Of a DNA stretch of 64,000 nucleotides, positions 55,358 through 64,000 are shown piece by piece. Position 1 is the stretch's first letter; every line of letters begins with the position of its first letter. The notes below the pieces were generated by a model, which ran no database searches, was not told the origin of the DNA, and saw only the letters and a program-made list of their open reading frames with translations. Position numbers and translations under genes: made by a program. The stretch lies in NCBI RefSeq assembly GCF_937425535.1, contig NZ_OW485601.1, forward strand, positions 5,997,501 through 6,061,500, read 5' to 3'. This DNA is from Rhodovastum atsumiense (lineage in GTDB: Bacteria > Pseudomonadota > Alphaproteobacteria > Acetobacterales > Acetobacteraceae).

Positions 55358-57858
55358 GCCGCCCCCCGCAGCACCGGCACCTCGCCGGGCGACCAGCCCA
55401 GGGTCTGCACCGCCGGCAGCAGCGCGAAGTAACGGCGGGTGATGCGGTCGGACAGCGCCGCCACCCCGGCCTCCACCCCCCGTAGCTGCGACGGCAGGGA
55501 GGCGGCGGCAGCGGCCTGGTCGCTCGCCGCCAGCACCATCTCGACCATGATCTCCACTTCGGCCAGCAACCCCGCGGCTGCCCCCGCCAGCATCTCGCGC
55601 GGATTGGCGTTGGCAGCGCCCACGTCGAGCCCGGCGGTGCTCGACAACTCGTCCAGCAACCCGTGCATCTGCGTCAACTGGAATCCCAGGCCCCGCGGAT
55701 TGCCCTGGTCCACCAGCACCAGGTCCAGCACCGGCGCCGGCTGCAGCACGTCCAGGTAACGGCTGCGATAGGTGATCACCGAATCACAGATCTCCAGCAG
55801 CAGCCGCAGCCCCGCCTCGATGCGCGAAGGCGGCTGGTCGAGCGCAAGCGACACCTGCCCCGCCACCGCCCAGCCCCGCTCCAGCCGCCGGCCCAGTTCA
55901 AGGAACATCCAGCCGCCGCCACGCACCATGTTCTCGGCCGCCACCCCGGCCACCGCGGTGGCGAAGCGGGTGATGCCGACCATGCCATGGGTCAGCCCGT
56001 CCAGGCTGCGCCCGGCCGCAGCCGCGTCCCCCCGTGCCGCCCGCAGCGTGGCGGTGAAGGTCGCGTACATCTCGTCGGTCAGCCGGTCGCGCACGCTCTC
56101 GGTCAGCCGGGCGACGGAGGCGAACAGCCCCGCCACCGCGCCGCCGTCGCGCACCGAGGCCAGCAGCGCCTCGCCCAGCGTCTCGGCCGGAGCCGCCTCG
56201 GGGGGCACCAGCCCGGCCTCGGCCAGGCAGCGCCCGAGCATCTGCAGCTCCAGCAGCTCGCGCGGCAGCAGGCCGGTGCCGCGGGTCAGCCGCTGCAATG
56301 CGGACCGCATCAGCCGCGCCGCCCGGTCCAGCCGTTCCACGTAGCGGCCGAGCCAGAACATGTTGTCGGCCACCCGGCTCGGCAGGTCGCCGCTGGGACG
56401 GCGCAGCTTCAGCGCCGGCACGCTCAGCGCCGGCGGCCCCATGATCATGCCGCGCTCCTCGGAGAGCACCCACACGTCCTTGGAGACGCCCACCTCCGGC
56501 CGGCGGCCGGTCAGCCGCTCGGGATCCTCGAGCACGCGCGCGAGCCCGCCCGGCATGGCCTGCCATTCCGCCCCGTCCGCCACCAGGAACAGCCGCAGCA
56601 GCACCGGCCGCGGCGTCAGGCCCCGCCCGTCCAGGCAGGGCGCCACCGAAGGCGGCAGCGAGGCCGTCGCCGCCCATTCCCAGGGGCGGGCCTCGATTCG
56701 CGCCATCAGCTCGCCGCGCGCCACTTCCGACAGCGCCATGGGCAGCACCGGCGGCACCGTGCTGTCCAGCGCCGGCGCCACCCGCCAGCCGCCCGGATTC
56801 GCCTGCAGCACCGCCCGGGCCGCCGGGTCGCCGAGCCATAGGGTCGGCACGCCGGGGAGCAGCAGCTTCTCGCCGAGCAGGCGCTGGCACAGCGCCGGCA
56901 GGAAGGCCGCCAGCGCCGGCGCCTCCGCCACCCCCGAGCCCGGGTCATTGGCGATGCGCACACTGCCCTGGCGCAGCGTATCCACCAGCCCGGGCACACC
57001 GAGCAGGCTGCCCGGCTCCAGCTCCAGCGGATCGATCATCCGCCCGTCCAGGCGCCGCAACAGCACATCGACCTGCTGCAGCCCCTTCAGCGTCTTCAGG
57101 TAGAGCGCGCCGCCGCGCACCGTCAGGTCACCACCCTCCACCAGCGCGCAGGACAACTCGCGGGCGAGGAACATGTGCTCGAACCATTGCGGCGCCGCAT
57201 TGCCGGGGGTCAGCAGCGCCACCGTCGGGTTGGGTTGGCCGGCAGGGCCCAGCCGCCGCAACGAATCCTGCCACAGATCGAAGAACGGCCGAAGCTGGCG
57301 CACCTGCAGCGGGCGGAACGCCTCGGGCAGCACGCGGGCGAGCAGGCGCCGGTTCTCCTGGGCATAGCCGATGCCGCCGGTCGAGGCGGTGCGATCGGCC
57401 CAGACATGCCAGGTGCCGTCCGGCGCGCGGATCAGGTCGGCGGCGTAGCTGTGCAGCAAGGGCACATGGCCGGGAATGCGGCAGGCCCGCAGGAAGCCGG
57501 GATTGGCATAGACCAGCGCCGGCGGCAGCTTCCCCTCGGCCAGCAGGGTCTGCGGCCCGTAGATGTCCTGCAGCACCAGCGCCAGCAGCCGCGCCCGCTG
57601 CGCCAGCCCTTCCTGCAGGACGGCGAACTCGGACGCCGCCAGCGGCAGCGGCACCGGATCGCAGCGCCAGGGCCGCCCGGCCGCGCCGGGCAGCACGCTG
57701 GCGATCCCCTCTTCCTCGAAGGCACGGTCGAGCCGGCGCGCCCGGGTCGCGAGCCCGCCCTCGCCCATGGCGGAAAAGGCAGCCAGGACCCCCCGCCAGT
57801 GCGGCCGCAGGCCACCCTGGCCATCGACCATCTCGTCGCGTGGAATCTGCGTGGTCAT
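55354..57858 (-). CDS. Circularly permuted ATP-grasp fused to alpha-E domain protein
   Basis: A 834-residue fusion. Residues ~1-480 are a circularly permuted type 2 ATP-grasp (DUF404/407): VLQDIYGPQTLL, NPGFLRAC, LLTPGNAAPQWFEHMFLARELSCALVEG (split here), IANDPGSG. Residues ~510-834 are an alpha-E domain (DUF403): RVADNMFWLGRYVERLDRAARL. Iyer and colleagues (2009) predicted that these, with transglutaminases and DUF2126, make amide-linked peptides or modify proteins. In many genomes the two parts are separate genes; here they are fused. Confidence 0.9.
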   Translation of the reverse strand: MTTQIPRDEMVDGQGGLRPHWRGVLAAFSAMGEGGLATRARRLDRAFEEEGIASVLPGAAGRPWRCDPVPLPLAASEFAVLQEGLAQRARLLALVLQDIYGPQTLLAEGKLPPALVYANPGFLRACRIPGHVPLLHSYAADLIRAPDGTWHVWADRTASTGGIGYAQENRRLLARVLPEAFRPLQVRQLRPFFDLWQDSLRRLGPAGQPNPTVALLTPGNAAPQWFEHMFLARELSCALVEGGDLTVRGGALYLKTLKGLQQVDVLLRRLDGRMIDPLELEPGSLLGVPGLVDTLRQGSVRIANDPGSGVAEAPALAAFLPALCQRLLGEKLLLPGVPTLWLGDPAARAVLQANPGGWRVAPALDSTVPPVLPMALSEVARGELMARIEARPWEWAATASLPPSVAPCLDGRGLTPRPVLLRLFLVADGAEWQAMPGGLARVLEDPERLTGRRPEVGVSKDVWVLSEERGMIMGPPALSVPALKLRRPSGDLPSRVADNMFWLGRYVERLDRAARLMRSALQRLTRGTGLLPRELLELQMLGRCLAEAGLVPPEAAPAETLGEALLASVRDGGAVAGLFASVARLTESVRDRLTDEMYATFTATLRAARGDAAAAGRSLDGLTHGMVGITRFATAVAGVAAENMVRGGGWMFLELGRRLERGWAVAGQVSLALDQPPSRIEAGLRLLLEICDSVITYRSRYLDVLQPAPVLDLVLVDQGNPRGLGFQLTQMHGLLDELSSTAGLDVGAANANPREMLAGAAAGLLAEVEIMVEMVLAASDQAAAAASLPSQLRGVEAGVAALSDRITRRYFALLPAVQTLGWSPGEVPVLRGAA

Positions 57859-58058
57859 GGGCTCCGCTTCCGGCTGAGCTCGGGGAGGGTCGGAGGACGG
57901 GGGAGAAGAGTGGCGGCGTTCACGCCGCGCACTGTCTCAGCCGGAGCGGCACAGGTCCAGAGTCGAGACGAGGGAAACGATACCGGCAGCATCATCGGCC
58001 GAACCGACGCCGGCCGGCCGATAAGGTTGCTTCTTAAAGTCCTGGGCTAACGCGTTCT

Positions 58059-58418
58059 TCAGTCGCGCAGCAATCCCCGCGCGGTCAGCAATCCGGCTAT
58101 GATGACGGCGATCACGGCCGGCAGGGCGCGGCCGGCGGTCGCGGCCAGCACCGCGGTGATGCCGGTCAGCAGCGCGGCGGTGCGATGCGCCCCGGCCGCG
58201 TCGGGATGCCCCGCCGCGCGATCCCAGAACAACGCCGCGCCAAGCCCGGCCAGGGCCAGCCACAGCGCGAGCAGGAAGGCCGCGGTCACGGGGGAAAGGA
58301 GCAGGAATACCAGCGTGAGCAGCGCCAGCACCCCTGATCCGAAGAACCAGTAGAGCGGCGCCGAAACCTTTTGCAGCGTCGCATCAACGGACGGCACGGT
58401 ATCTTTGAAGGACACCAT
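58059..58418 (-). CDS. Four-helix membrane protein of unknown function (amidoligase locus, 1)
   Basis: A 119-residue protein with four predicted transmembrane helices (starting near residues 22, 43, 82 and 98) and short loops, and no recognised family. AGGAGG precedes the ATG, and an 18-bp inverted repeat lies just upstream. It lies 200 bases before the ATP-grasp/alpha-E gene, same strand. It resembles the protein at 58689 in length and helix count but not clearly in sequence. Confidence 0.7.
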   Translation of the reverse strand: MVSFKDTVPSVDATLQKVSAPLYWFFGSGVLALLTLVFLLLSPVTAAFLLALWLALAGLGAALFWDRAAGHPDAAGAHRTAALLTGITAVLAATAGRALPAVIAVIIAGLLTARGLLRD

Positions 58419-58440
58419 GGATCGGCCTCCTGCGGGCTTT

Positions 58441-58458
58441 AAGTTTCGTTGGAAACTT
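58441..58458. promoter_or_regulatory. Inverted repeat upstream of the four-helix protein gene
   Basis: AAGTTTC-GTTG-GAAACTT is a perfect inverted repeat with seven-base arms. It lies 23-40 bases upstream of the ATG at 58418 and just ahead of the AGGAGG site, where a repressor would block transcription or early elongation. The cognate regulator is unknown. Confidence 0.45.
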
Positions 58459-58529
58459 TAACTCCTGGCGGGCTGGGAGTCCAGGAAGTCACGGCAGCGG
58501 CGCTGCCCTGTTGCAAAGAAAGATTAAGG

Positions 58530-58676
58530 CAAGGGCTCTGCCCTTGACCCGGCAGGGGCCACAAGGCCCCTGCACCCCAATCACGCTGCGCGGCAAGGAA
58601 TGGGATCCAAGGGCGAAGCCCTTGGCGGAGGTCCAGGAGGCGGAGCCTCCTGGTCGGGTGCGGGGTGAAACCCCGC
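58530..58676. repeat. Nested-hairpin intergenic repeat, copy 5 (reverse order)
   Basis: The modules appear in reverse order relative to copies 1-3: CAAGGGCTCTGCCCTTG, GCAGGGGCC/GGCCCCTGC, core with CACGCTGCGCGG and AATGGGATCC, CCAAGGGCGAAGCCCTTGG, CCAGGAGGCGGAGCCTCCTGG and GCGGGGTGAAACCCCGC. It lies between the two four-helix membrane proteins. Confidence 0.85.
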
Positions 58677-58688
58677 CGAGCGGACGCC

Positions 58689-59066
58689 TCAGGCCGCGTC
58701 CGGTTCCGCGAGCACGGCGCGGGCGGTCAGCACGCCAGCCCCGGCCAGGGCGATGAGGTTCAGCGCCAGTGTCATCGCCGCCGGCTCCAGGTGGCCGATG
58801 AAGTTGCCGACAGCCGAATGCGGCAGCCGCGGCACCACGAACAGGATGACGGTGATCGCGCTCAGCAGCTTGGCTGCTTCCAGCGCCGTCTCCGCGTCCG
58901 GGTCCAGCCACTTCGCCTGCACCCAGGCGTAAGCAGTGGCAAGCACCATCGTCGCCAGCCAGGCATCGTTCACGGCGGCGAGTTGCTGCGGCAGAAACAG
59001 CCCGGCCACGACGCCGGCCAGGCCAAACAAGGTCGAAACAGTCAGGGCGATCTTCAGGTACGACAT
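58689..59066 (-). CDS. Four-helix membrane protein of unknown function (amidoligase locus, 2)
   Basis: A 125-residue protein with four predicted helices (starting near 5, 36, 67 and 93), loop residues DPDAETALEAAK between helices 2 and 3, and no recognised family. It is 47 bases after the transglutaminase-DUF2126 gene on the same strand, probably co-transcribed. The spot between two amidoligase-locus genes suggests a shared role, but repeat copy 5 separates it from the next gene. Confidence 0.7.
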   Translation of the reverse strand: MSYLKIALTVSTLFGLAGVVAGLFLPQQLAAVNDAWLATMVLATAYAWVQAKWLDPDAETALEAAKLLSAITVILFVVPRLPHSAVGNFIGHLEPAAMTLALNLIALAGAGVLTARAVLAEPDAA

Positions 59067-59113
59067 CGAGAAGGATCCAGGCTTCCTGAGAATATTGTTG
59101 AGGGAGGCAACCG

Positions 59114-62100
59114 TTATACTGCGAAGCGACGCAGGTCCAGGGTACGCGGATGCTCGGGCCCTGTCGCGGTCAAAGGCTCGGGCATGGACCCCGGCGTATG
59201 GCCGAACGGGAAGAAGCGTGCACGCCGCCGGGCTTCCGCTTCGTTAGCATTGACGGGGAAAGTTTCGTAATTGCGTCCGCCCGGATGGGCCACGTGGTGG
59301 GTCAGCCCGCCCAGGCTGCGGCCGCTCCAGCGGTCCCAGACATCGAAGACCAGCGGCGTCTGGGCGGGGATCACCGGATGCAGGGCGGAGGGCGGCTGCC
59401 ACGCCTTGAAGCGCACGCCGCCGACGAACTCGCCGGCCACTCCGGTGTGCGCCAGCGGCACGGCGCGGCCGTTGCAGGCCAGCACGTAGCGTTCCGACGC
59501 CCAGCCGCTGACTCGTGCCTGCAGCCGCTCGGTGGAGGAATCAACGTAACGGACGGTGCCGCCGATCGCCCCTTCCTCGCCCAGGACGTGCCAGGGTTCC
59601 AGGGCGTGGCGGATCTCCAGTTCGACCTCGCGCACCGAGACGTCGCCGATCCGGGGGAAGCGGAATTCAAGATGGGGCGCGAACCAGGCCGGATCGAGCG
59701 CGAAGCCGAGGCCCGCGAGTTCGTCGAGCGCGCCACGGAAATCCTGCTCGACAAAATGCGGCAGCATGAACTCGTCATGCAGCCGCGTGCCCCAGCGCAC
59801 CAATTGCCGGTCATAGGGGGACTGCCAGAACGCCGCGAGGGCGGCACGCATCAGCAGCATCTGCGCCGCCGACATGCGCGCGTGTGGCGGCATTTCGAAG
59901 GCGCGGAATTCCACCAGGCCGCGACGCCCGCCCGGGCCAGCCGGGTCGTACATCTTGTCGATGCAGAACTCGGTGCGGTGGGTGTTGCCGGTCATGTCGG
60001 TGAGGATGTTGCGGAACAGGCGGTCGGTCAGCCAGGGCGGGGTCTGTCGGAAGGGCGAGATCTGGGCGAAGGCGATCTCCAGCTCGTTCAGCGCGTCCTG
60101 GCGGGCCTCGTCGATGCGCGGATGCTGGCTGGTCGGGCCGATGAACAGGCCGCTGAACAGGAAGGACAGGCTGGGATGGTTGTGCCAGAAGCCCAGCAGG
60201 CTTTTCAGCAGGTCCGGCCGGCGCAGGAACGGGCTGTCCTCCGGCGTGTTGCCGCCCATCACCACGTGGTTGCCACCACCGGTGCCGACATGGCGGCCGT
60301 CCAGCATGAACTTCTCGCTGGCCAGTCCGACCTGCCGCGCTTCCTCGTAGAGCTGCGTGGTGCGCTCGACATGCTCCGGCCAGCTTGCCGCCGGGTGGAT
60401 GTTCACCTCGATGACGCCGGGATCGGGGGTGACGGAGAAATGCAGCAGCCGCGGGTCGGAGGGCGGGACATAGCCTTCCAGCACCACCTGCCGCCCGGTC
60501 TCGGCGGCGGTTGCCTCGACGGCGGCGGCAAGCTCCAGCCAGTCGGTCACGTCATAGAGCGGCGGCATGAACACGTGCAGCAGCCCGCCACGCGATTCCA
60601 CCGACAGCGCCGTGCGCACGAGGTCGGGATCCTCCTGCCCGACCACCGGCCGGTCCTGCGGCACCGGGGCGAAGGGATTGCCTGACAACGCCGCCTGCCC
60701 GCGCAGCCGCAGGGCAAGGTCCTGCCGGCCCGGCAGGGGGGCGCGCGGCGCAAAGGGATCGGTCTCGAAGGGAATTTCGATCCGCGCCGGATCGACCCAG
60801 GGCAGGCTTTCCAGCGGCAGGCGGAAACCCACCGGACTGTCGCCGGGCACCAGGAACAGGGTGTCACCGCGGAAAAACCAGCGCCCGGACTGCCAGCGGC
60901 GCCCGCCATCGGTACCGATGCGGCGCAGCGGCAGCACGCTGCCCACCGGGGAGGCAAGCCCCTGGCCGAACACCCGCGCCATGCGGTCGCGTTCCAGCGG
61001 GTCACGCAGCCGGCTGTCCTCGGCGATCACGTTGGCCGGCAGCCGGTGCTCGCGCCAGAGGAAGAAATGCACGTCCTCATGTGCCGGGATCACCATGGCC
61101 GGATCGACCTGCAGCCGCTCGGCGAGCAGGCCGGTGAAGCGGGCGGCGTCCTCGGCGGTGGCGGTGTCACGGTCGCGATCGGGGTCGGCGAGCAGGCCGG
61201 GATCGGTCCAGACCGGCTCGCCATCAGCGCGCCAGTGCGAAAACAACGCCCAGCGCGGCAATTGCTCGCCGGGATAATGCTTGCCCTGGGCGTATTGCAG
61301 CGCCGCGCCGGGCGACCACAGCTTCACCAGCCGGCGCAGCAGCCGCCCGGCATAGCCGCGCTTGGTCGGCCCCAGGGCCTCGGTGTTCCATTCCGGCGCG
61401 TCGGGATCGGAAGCGGCGACGAAAGTGGGCTCGCCGCCGAAGGTCAGGCGCACATCGCCCGCCGCCAGCGCCCGGTCGACCCGCGCGCCCATGGCCAGGA
61501 TGTCCTGCCATTGCCGCTCGGCATAGGGCCTGGTCACCCGCGGCGTCTCGTGGACGCGGGTGAGGTGCATGTCGAAGTCGAAGGCGACCTCGCACTTCTC
61601 CACCGCCCCGGTGATCGGCGCCGCCGATTGCGGATCGGGGCTGGCAGCCAGCGGAATATGGCCCTCGCCCGCCATCAGGCCGGAGGTCGGATCGAGCCCG
61701 ATCCAGCCGGCGCCGGGCAGGTAGACCTCGGTCCAGGCGTGCAGGTCGGTGAAGTCGGCGGTCGGGCCTTCCGGCCCGTCCAGCGGCTTCACGTCGGCGA
61801 CCAGCTGGATCAGGTAGCCGGAGACGAAGCGGGCGGCGAAGCCCAGGTGGCGCAGGACCTGCACCAGCAGCCAGGCGGAATCACGGCAACTGCCGCGGCC
61901 GGCGGCGAGCGTCTCCTCCGGCGTCCAGACGCCGGGCTCCATGCGCACGATGTAGGAGATGCGTCGCTGCAGGTCGTGGTTCAGCGCCACCAGCTTGTCC
62001 ACCGTGCGCTGCGGCTCACGCGGCACCTCGGCGAGCAGAGCGGCAAGCAGCGGCCCCGACGCGTCCAGCTTGCGGAACGGGGCCAGCTCGTGGTCGAGCA

Positions 62101-62425
62101 CGGCGTCGTAGGTGAAGGGCCAGGTCTCGGCCTCGGGCTCGAGGAAGAAGTCGAAGGGGTTGATGGTCGCCATGTCGGCGACCAGATCCACCGCGACCTC
62201 GAAGCGCGTCACCTTGTCGGGGAAGACCACGCGGGCGAGGAAATTGCCCTGCGGGTCCTGCTGCCAGTTCAGGAAGTGCGGCTTCGGCTCGATTCGCAGG
62301 TCATAGGACAGCACCGGGGTGCGCGCATGCGGCGCCGGGCGCAGCCGGATGGTCTGTGGCCCCAGGGAAACCGCGCGGTCATAGCGGTACGACGTGCGGT
62401 GGGTCAGCGCAACGTGGATCGACAT
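59114..62425 (-). CDS. Transglutaminase-DUF2126 (putative amidoligase) fusion protein
   Basis: A 1103-residue protein. Residues ~1-290 are an N-terminal beta domain plus transglutaminase-like domain with Cys in GRGSCRDSAWLLVQ, His in DLHAWTEVYLP and Asp in WIGLDPTSG. The rest (~300-1103) is DUF2126, listed as a putative amidoligase, with GGEPTFVAASD, HVGTGGGNHVVMGG and MDLLMRAA-type helices. ATG 62425 is used; upstream codons lack conserved sequence. It begins the locus with the four-helix proteins and the ATP-grasp fusion downstream. Confidence 0.9.
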   Translation of the reverse strand: MSIHVALTHRTSYRYDRAVSLGPQTIRLRPAPHARTPVLSYDLRIEPKPHFLNWQQDPQGNFLARVVFPDKVTRFEVAVDLVADMATINPFDFFLEPEAETWPFTYDAVLDHELAPFRKLDASGPLLAALLAEVPREPQRTVDKLVALNHDLQRRISYIVRMEPGVWTPEETLAAGRGSCRDSAWLLVQVLRHLGFAARFVSGYLIQLVADVKPLDGPEGPTADFTDLHAWTEVYLPGAGWIGLDPTSGLMAGEGHIPLAASPDPQSAAPITGAVEKCEVAFDFDMHLTRVHETPRVTRPYAERQWQDILAMGARVDRALAAGDVRLTFGGEPTFVAASDPDAPEWNTEALGPTKRGYAGRLLRRLVKLWSPGAALQYAQGKHYPGEQLPRWALFSHWRADGEPVWTDPGLLADPDRDRDTATAEDAARFTGLLAERLQVDPAMVIPAHEDVHFFLWREHRLPANVIAEDSRLRDPLERDRMARVFGQGLASPVGSVLPLRRIGTDGGRRWQSGRWFFRGDTLFLVPGDSPVGFRLPLESLPWVDPARIEIPFETDPFAPRAPLPGRQDLALRLRGQAALSGNPFAPVPQDRPVVGQEDPDLVRTALSVESRGGLLHVFMPPLYDVTDWLELAAAVEATAAETGRQVVLEGYVPPSDPRLLHFSVTPDPGVIEVNIHPAASWPEHVERTTQLYEEARQVGLASEKFMLDGRHVGTGGGNHVVMGGNTPEDSPFLRRPDLLKSLLGFWHNHPSLSFLFSGLFIGPTSQHPRIDEARQDALNELEIAFAQISPFRQTPPWLTDRLFRNILTDMTGNTHRTEFCIDKMYDPAGPGGRRGLVEFRAFEMPPHARMSAAQMLLMRAALAAFWQSPYDRQLVRWGTRLHDEFMLPHFVEQDFRGALDELAGLGFALDPAWFAPHLEFRFPRIGDVSVREVELEIRHALEPWHVLGEEGAIGGTVRYVDSSTERLQARVSGWASERYVLACNGRAVPLAHTGVAGEFVGGVRFKAWQPPSALHPVIPAQTPLVFDVWDRWSGRSLGGLTHHVAHPGGRNYETFPVNANEAEARRRARFFPFGHTPGSMPEPLTATGPEHPRTLDLRRFAV

Positions 62426-62457
62426 GGTCCTCGGATCTGCCTGAGGGAACGAAACAG

Positions 62458-63579
62458 TCAGCCCTTTATCCGGGCAAAGCGGCGCGGGTCTACCCTGGAT
62501 AGGATGCGACCTGCTTCTCCCGGGTCGCGGTTGCACACAAGATCGGCAACCAGCCGCCCGGCAGCGGGCGAGGTCTGGATGCCATACCCCCCCTGCCCGA
62601 CGCTCCAGAAGAAGCCTTCGGCCGTGCCGTCCCAGCCGACGGCGAAGCTGCGGTCGGGGGTGAAGGTGCGCAGCCCCGACCAGGCGCGCTCCACCCGGCG
62701 CACCTCGATGGCGAGCGCCTGCTGCATGCGGTCGATGCCGATGGCGATGTCCAGCTCGTCCGGCTGCACGTCATGCGGGGGCATGTCGGTTTCGTCGCAA
62801 GGGGTGACCATCAACCGGGTGCGCGCCTCCGGCCGGCAGTACCAGGTGTGGTCCACGTCGTTGAACAGCGGCCAGGTGGAGACATCCCAGGGGGCGGGGT
62901 CGATGATGATGCCGGTGCGCCGCTTCGGCTGCAGCCCGAGCGGTGCCACCCCGGCCTGCGCCGCCACCTCGTCGCCCCAGGCGCCGGCAGCGTTCACCAC
63001 CACGGGAGCACGGAAAACCGCCCCGCCGGTGACCTCCACCTCCCACAGCCCGCCGCGGCGCTCGATCCGGCCGGAGCGGCTGCGCAGCGCCAGCACCCCG
63101 TCGCGCCGGCGCAGCAGCCGCAGGAACCCCTGGTGCAGGGCGGCCACGTCCATGTCGAAGGCATCGTCCTCGACCGCGGCGGCCACGGCATAGTCCGGGC
63201 GCAGCGCCGGGATGCGCGCGCGCAGCTCGGCGATCGGGGCCTCGCGCAGGCCGATCCCCTCCGCCATCAGTCGGTGCAGATGGTCAAGCTGGTCAGGCGG
63301 GGCGAGGAAGCAGAACGGCCGCGGCGACATCAGCGGCACGTCGGTGAAGCCCTGCGGCGGGGTTTCGAAAAACGGACGCGACAGGCCGGTCAACACGCGG
63401 ACATCGGCGGGGCCGTAGTTCAGGATCCACATGGCAGCGGAACGGCCGGTGGTGTGATACCCGGCCTGCTCCTCCGCCTCGATCAGGGCCACCTTGCGAT
63501 CAGCGGCGATCTGCGCGGCGGCAGTGGCGCCGGCGATGCCGGCCCCGATGACGATGACGTCGGTCGTATGCGTGTCCAT
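62458..63579 (-). CDS. FAD-dependent amino acid oxidase/dehydrogenase (DAO family)
   Basis: A 373-residue flavoprotein. The FAD loop is VIVIGAGIAGATAAAQIA, then GRSAAMW and the C-terminal GQGGYGIQTSPAAGRLVADL. It oxidises an amine or D-amino acid; D-arginine dehydrogenase-like proteins share the NYGP and FWSVGQGG segments. It is 32 bases upstream of the transglutaminase-DUF2126 gene on the same strand, so it may belong to that operon (inference). Confidence 0.85.
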   Translation of the reverse strand: MDTHTTDVIVIGAGIAGATAAAQIAADRKVALIEAEEQAGYHTTGRSAAMWILNYGPADVRVLTGLSRPFFETPPQGFTDVPLMSPRPFCFLAPPDQLDHLHRLMAEGIGLREAPIAELRARIPALRPDYAVAAAVEDDAFDMDVAALHQGFLRLLRRRDGVLALRSRSGRIERRGGLWEVEVTGGAVFRAPVVVNAAGAWGDEVAAQAGVAPLGLQPKRRTGIIIDPAPWDVSTWPLFNDVDHTWYCRPEARTRLMVTPCDETDMPPHDVQPDELDIAIGIDRMQQALAIEVRRVERAWSGLRTFTPDRSFAVGWDGTAEGFFWSVGQGGYGIQTSPAAGRLVADLVCNRDPGEAGRILSRVDPRRFARIKG

Positions 63580-63855
63580 CGGTGAAAGATCGGATGTTGC
63601 AACGCAGCAAGCAAGTGTGACCCCATCTTATGCTGGAGGCCCGGCCATGTGCCGGCGCGAAGGCTCGCGGGGCGGCGATCCCGCGGCCGGGATATGCCGA
63701 CGGCAGGATATTCTTCTCATCGTATGCAGATGACGTCTTCGTGACGTTGCCTTGCCTTGTCTTCCCGCCTCCGGGCGCCGGCGGAAGGATGCGCGGGGTT
63801 GTGCATGGCCCCGCGCGCGCCCCAGGATGGATGCGGGTGAAACGGAGAGACGCGC
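63580..63855. other. Intergenic region between the oxidase and amidohydrolase genes
   Basis: 276 bp between divergently transcribed genes. GGAGAG sits before the amidohydrolase ATG at 63856. No further structure is clear. Confidence 0.4.
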
Positions 63856-64000
63856 ATGGTCGAGCTGATTTTGCGCAGCGATAGCGTGGTCACGCCGGAT
63901 GGCGTGGATGCCTGTGACATTGCCATCGCCGCCGGACGCATCCTGTGTGTCGCCCCATTCGGCAGCCTCGACGGCACGTCCTCCGCCCGCCTGATCGACC
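63856..64000 (+). CDS. Amidohydrolase (dihydropyrimidinase/allantoinase-like), 5' end only
   Basis: The first 48 residues run to the window end. They read as the N-terminal beta domain of a cyclic amidohydrolase (LILRSDSVVTPDGVDACDIA, then AAGRILCV and ARLID). The metal-binding H-x-H lies beyond the window. The ATG is preceded by GGAGAGACGCGC. Dihydropyrimidinase, allantoinase or hydantoinase are all possible. Confidence 0.6.
   Translation, partial: MVELILRSDSVVTPDGVDACDIAIAAGRILCVAPFGSLDGTSSARLID

Overview
The window is very GC-rich DNA from an alphaproteobacterium, most likely a member of the Acetobacteraceae or a close relative in the Rhodospirillales (inference). The support is: a yebC-ruvCAB-ybgC-tolQRAB-pal-cpoB-tilS-ftsH-glmM block in the usual alphaproteobacterial order, a zapA / 6S RNA / fthC arrangement, a three-subunit transhydrogenase (pntAA, pntAB, pntB), ubiquinone hydroxylase coq7, and nested-hairpin intergenic repeats. 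Almost everything is chromosomal core or metabolic sequence. I saw no insertion sequence, prophage, plasmid origin or CRISPR array.

Layout. 0-0.4 kb: a tRNA-Asn(GUU) gene split by a 247-nt group I intron, followed by its own terminator. 0.4-7.4 kb: an accessory, biosynthesis-like region. It has an operon of a chorismatase/RidA-like protein and two prolyl-hydroxylase-type 2-oxoglutarate oxygenases, an aldose epimerase, and a three-domain adenylation-carrier-thioesterase enzyme whose adenylation part is acetoacetyl-CoA-synthetase-like. Two unusually AT-rich promoter regions serve these genes, and one carries an FNR/FixK-like box. 7.8-9.9 kb: a short-chain dehydrogenase and a catalytically degenerate trypsin/PDZ protein. 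10-25.3 kb: the long minus-strand core block thiD, glmM, ftsH, tilS, cpoB, pal, tolB, tolA, tolR, tolQ, ybgC, ruvB, ruvA, ruvC, yebC (cell-envelope Tol-Pal machine, Holliday-junction resolution, membrane proteolysis, peptidoglycan precursor). 25.5-31.8 kb: housekeeping genes (YmdB-type phosphoesterase, fthC, 6S RNA, zapA, class I aldolase, thiE, coq7, dsbB). 31.8-36.1 kb: an overlapping unit of an exported isoaspartyl-methyltransferase-like protein, a polytopic spermidine-synthase-like protein and an exported alpha/beta hydrolase. 37.7-40.7 kb: the pnt operon behind a perfect FNR box. 40.7-45.1 kb: envelope genes (glycosyltransferase, ABC exporter, PAP2 phosphatase, small lipoprotein). 45.2-54.5 kb: a complete fatty-acyl beta-oxidation locus with a MerR regulator, FadL-type porin and SCP2-domain protein around a perfect 18-bp palindrome. 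54.5-62.4 kb: a predicted amidoligase / peptide-tagging locus (two transglutaminase-type proteins, circularly permuted ATP-grasp fused to alpha-E, DUF2126) that also contains two uncharacterised four-helix membrane proteins. 62.5-64 kb: an FAD-dependent oxidase and the start of an amidohydrolase.

A family of ~150-bp imperfect palindromes built from nested hairpins occurs in four near-complete copies and two fragments between genes. Items most worth following up: the tRNA-Asn group I intron, the A-T-TE plus chorismatase/dioxygenase region, and the amidoligase locus with its two membrane proteins. Functions are read from motifs and context only; no database search was run.
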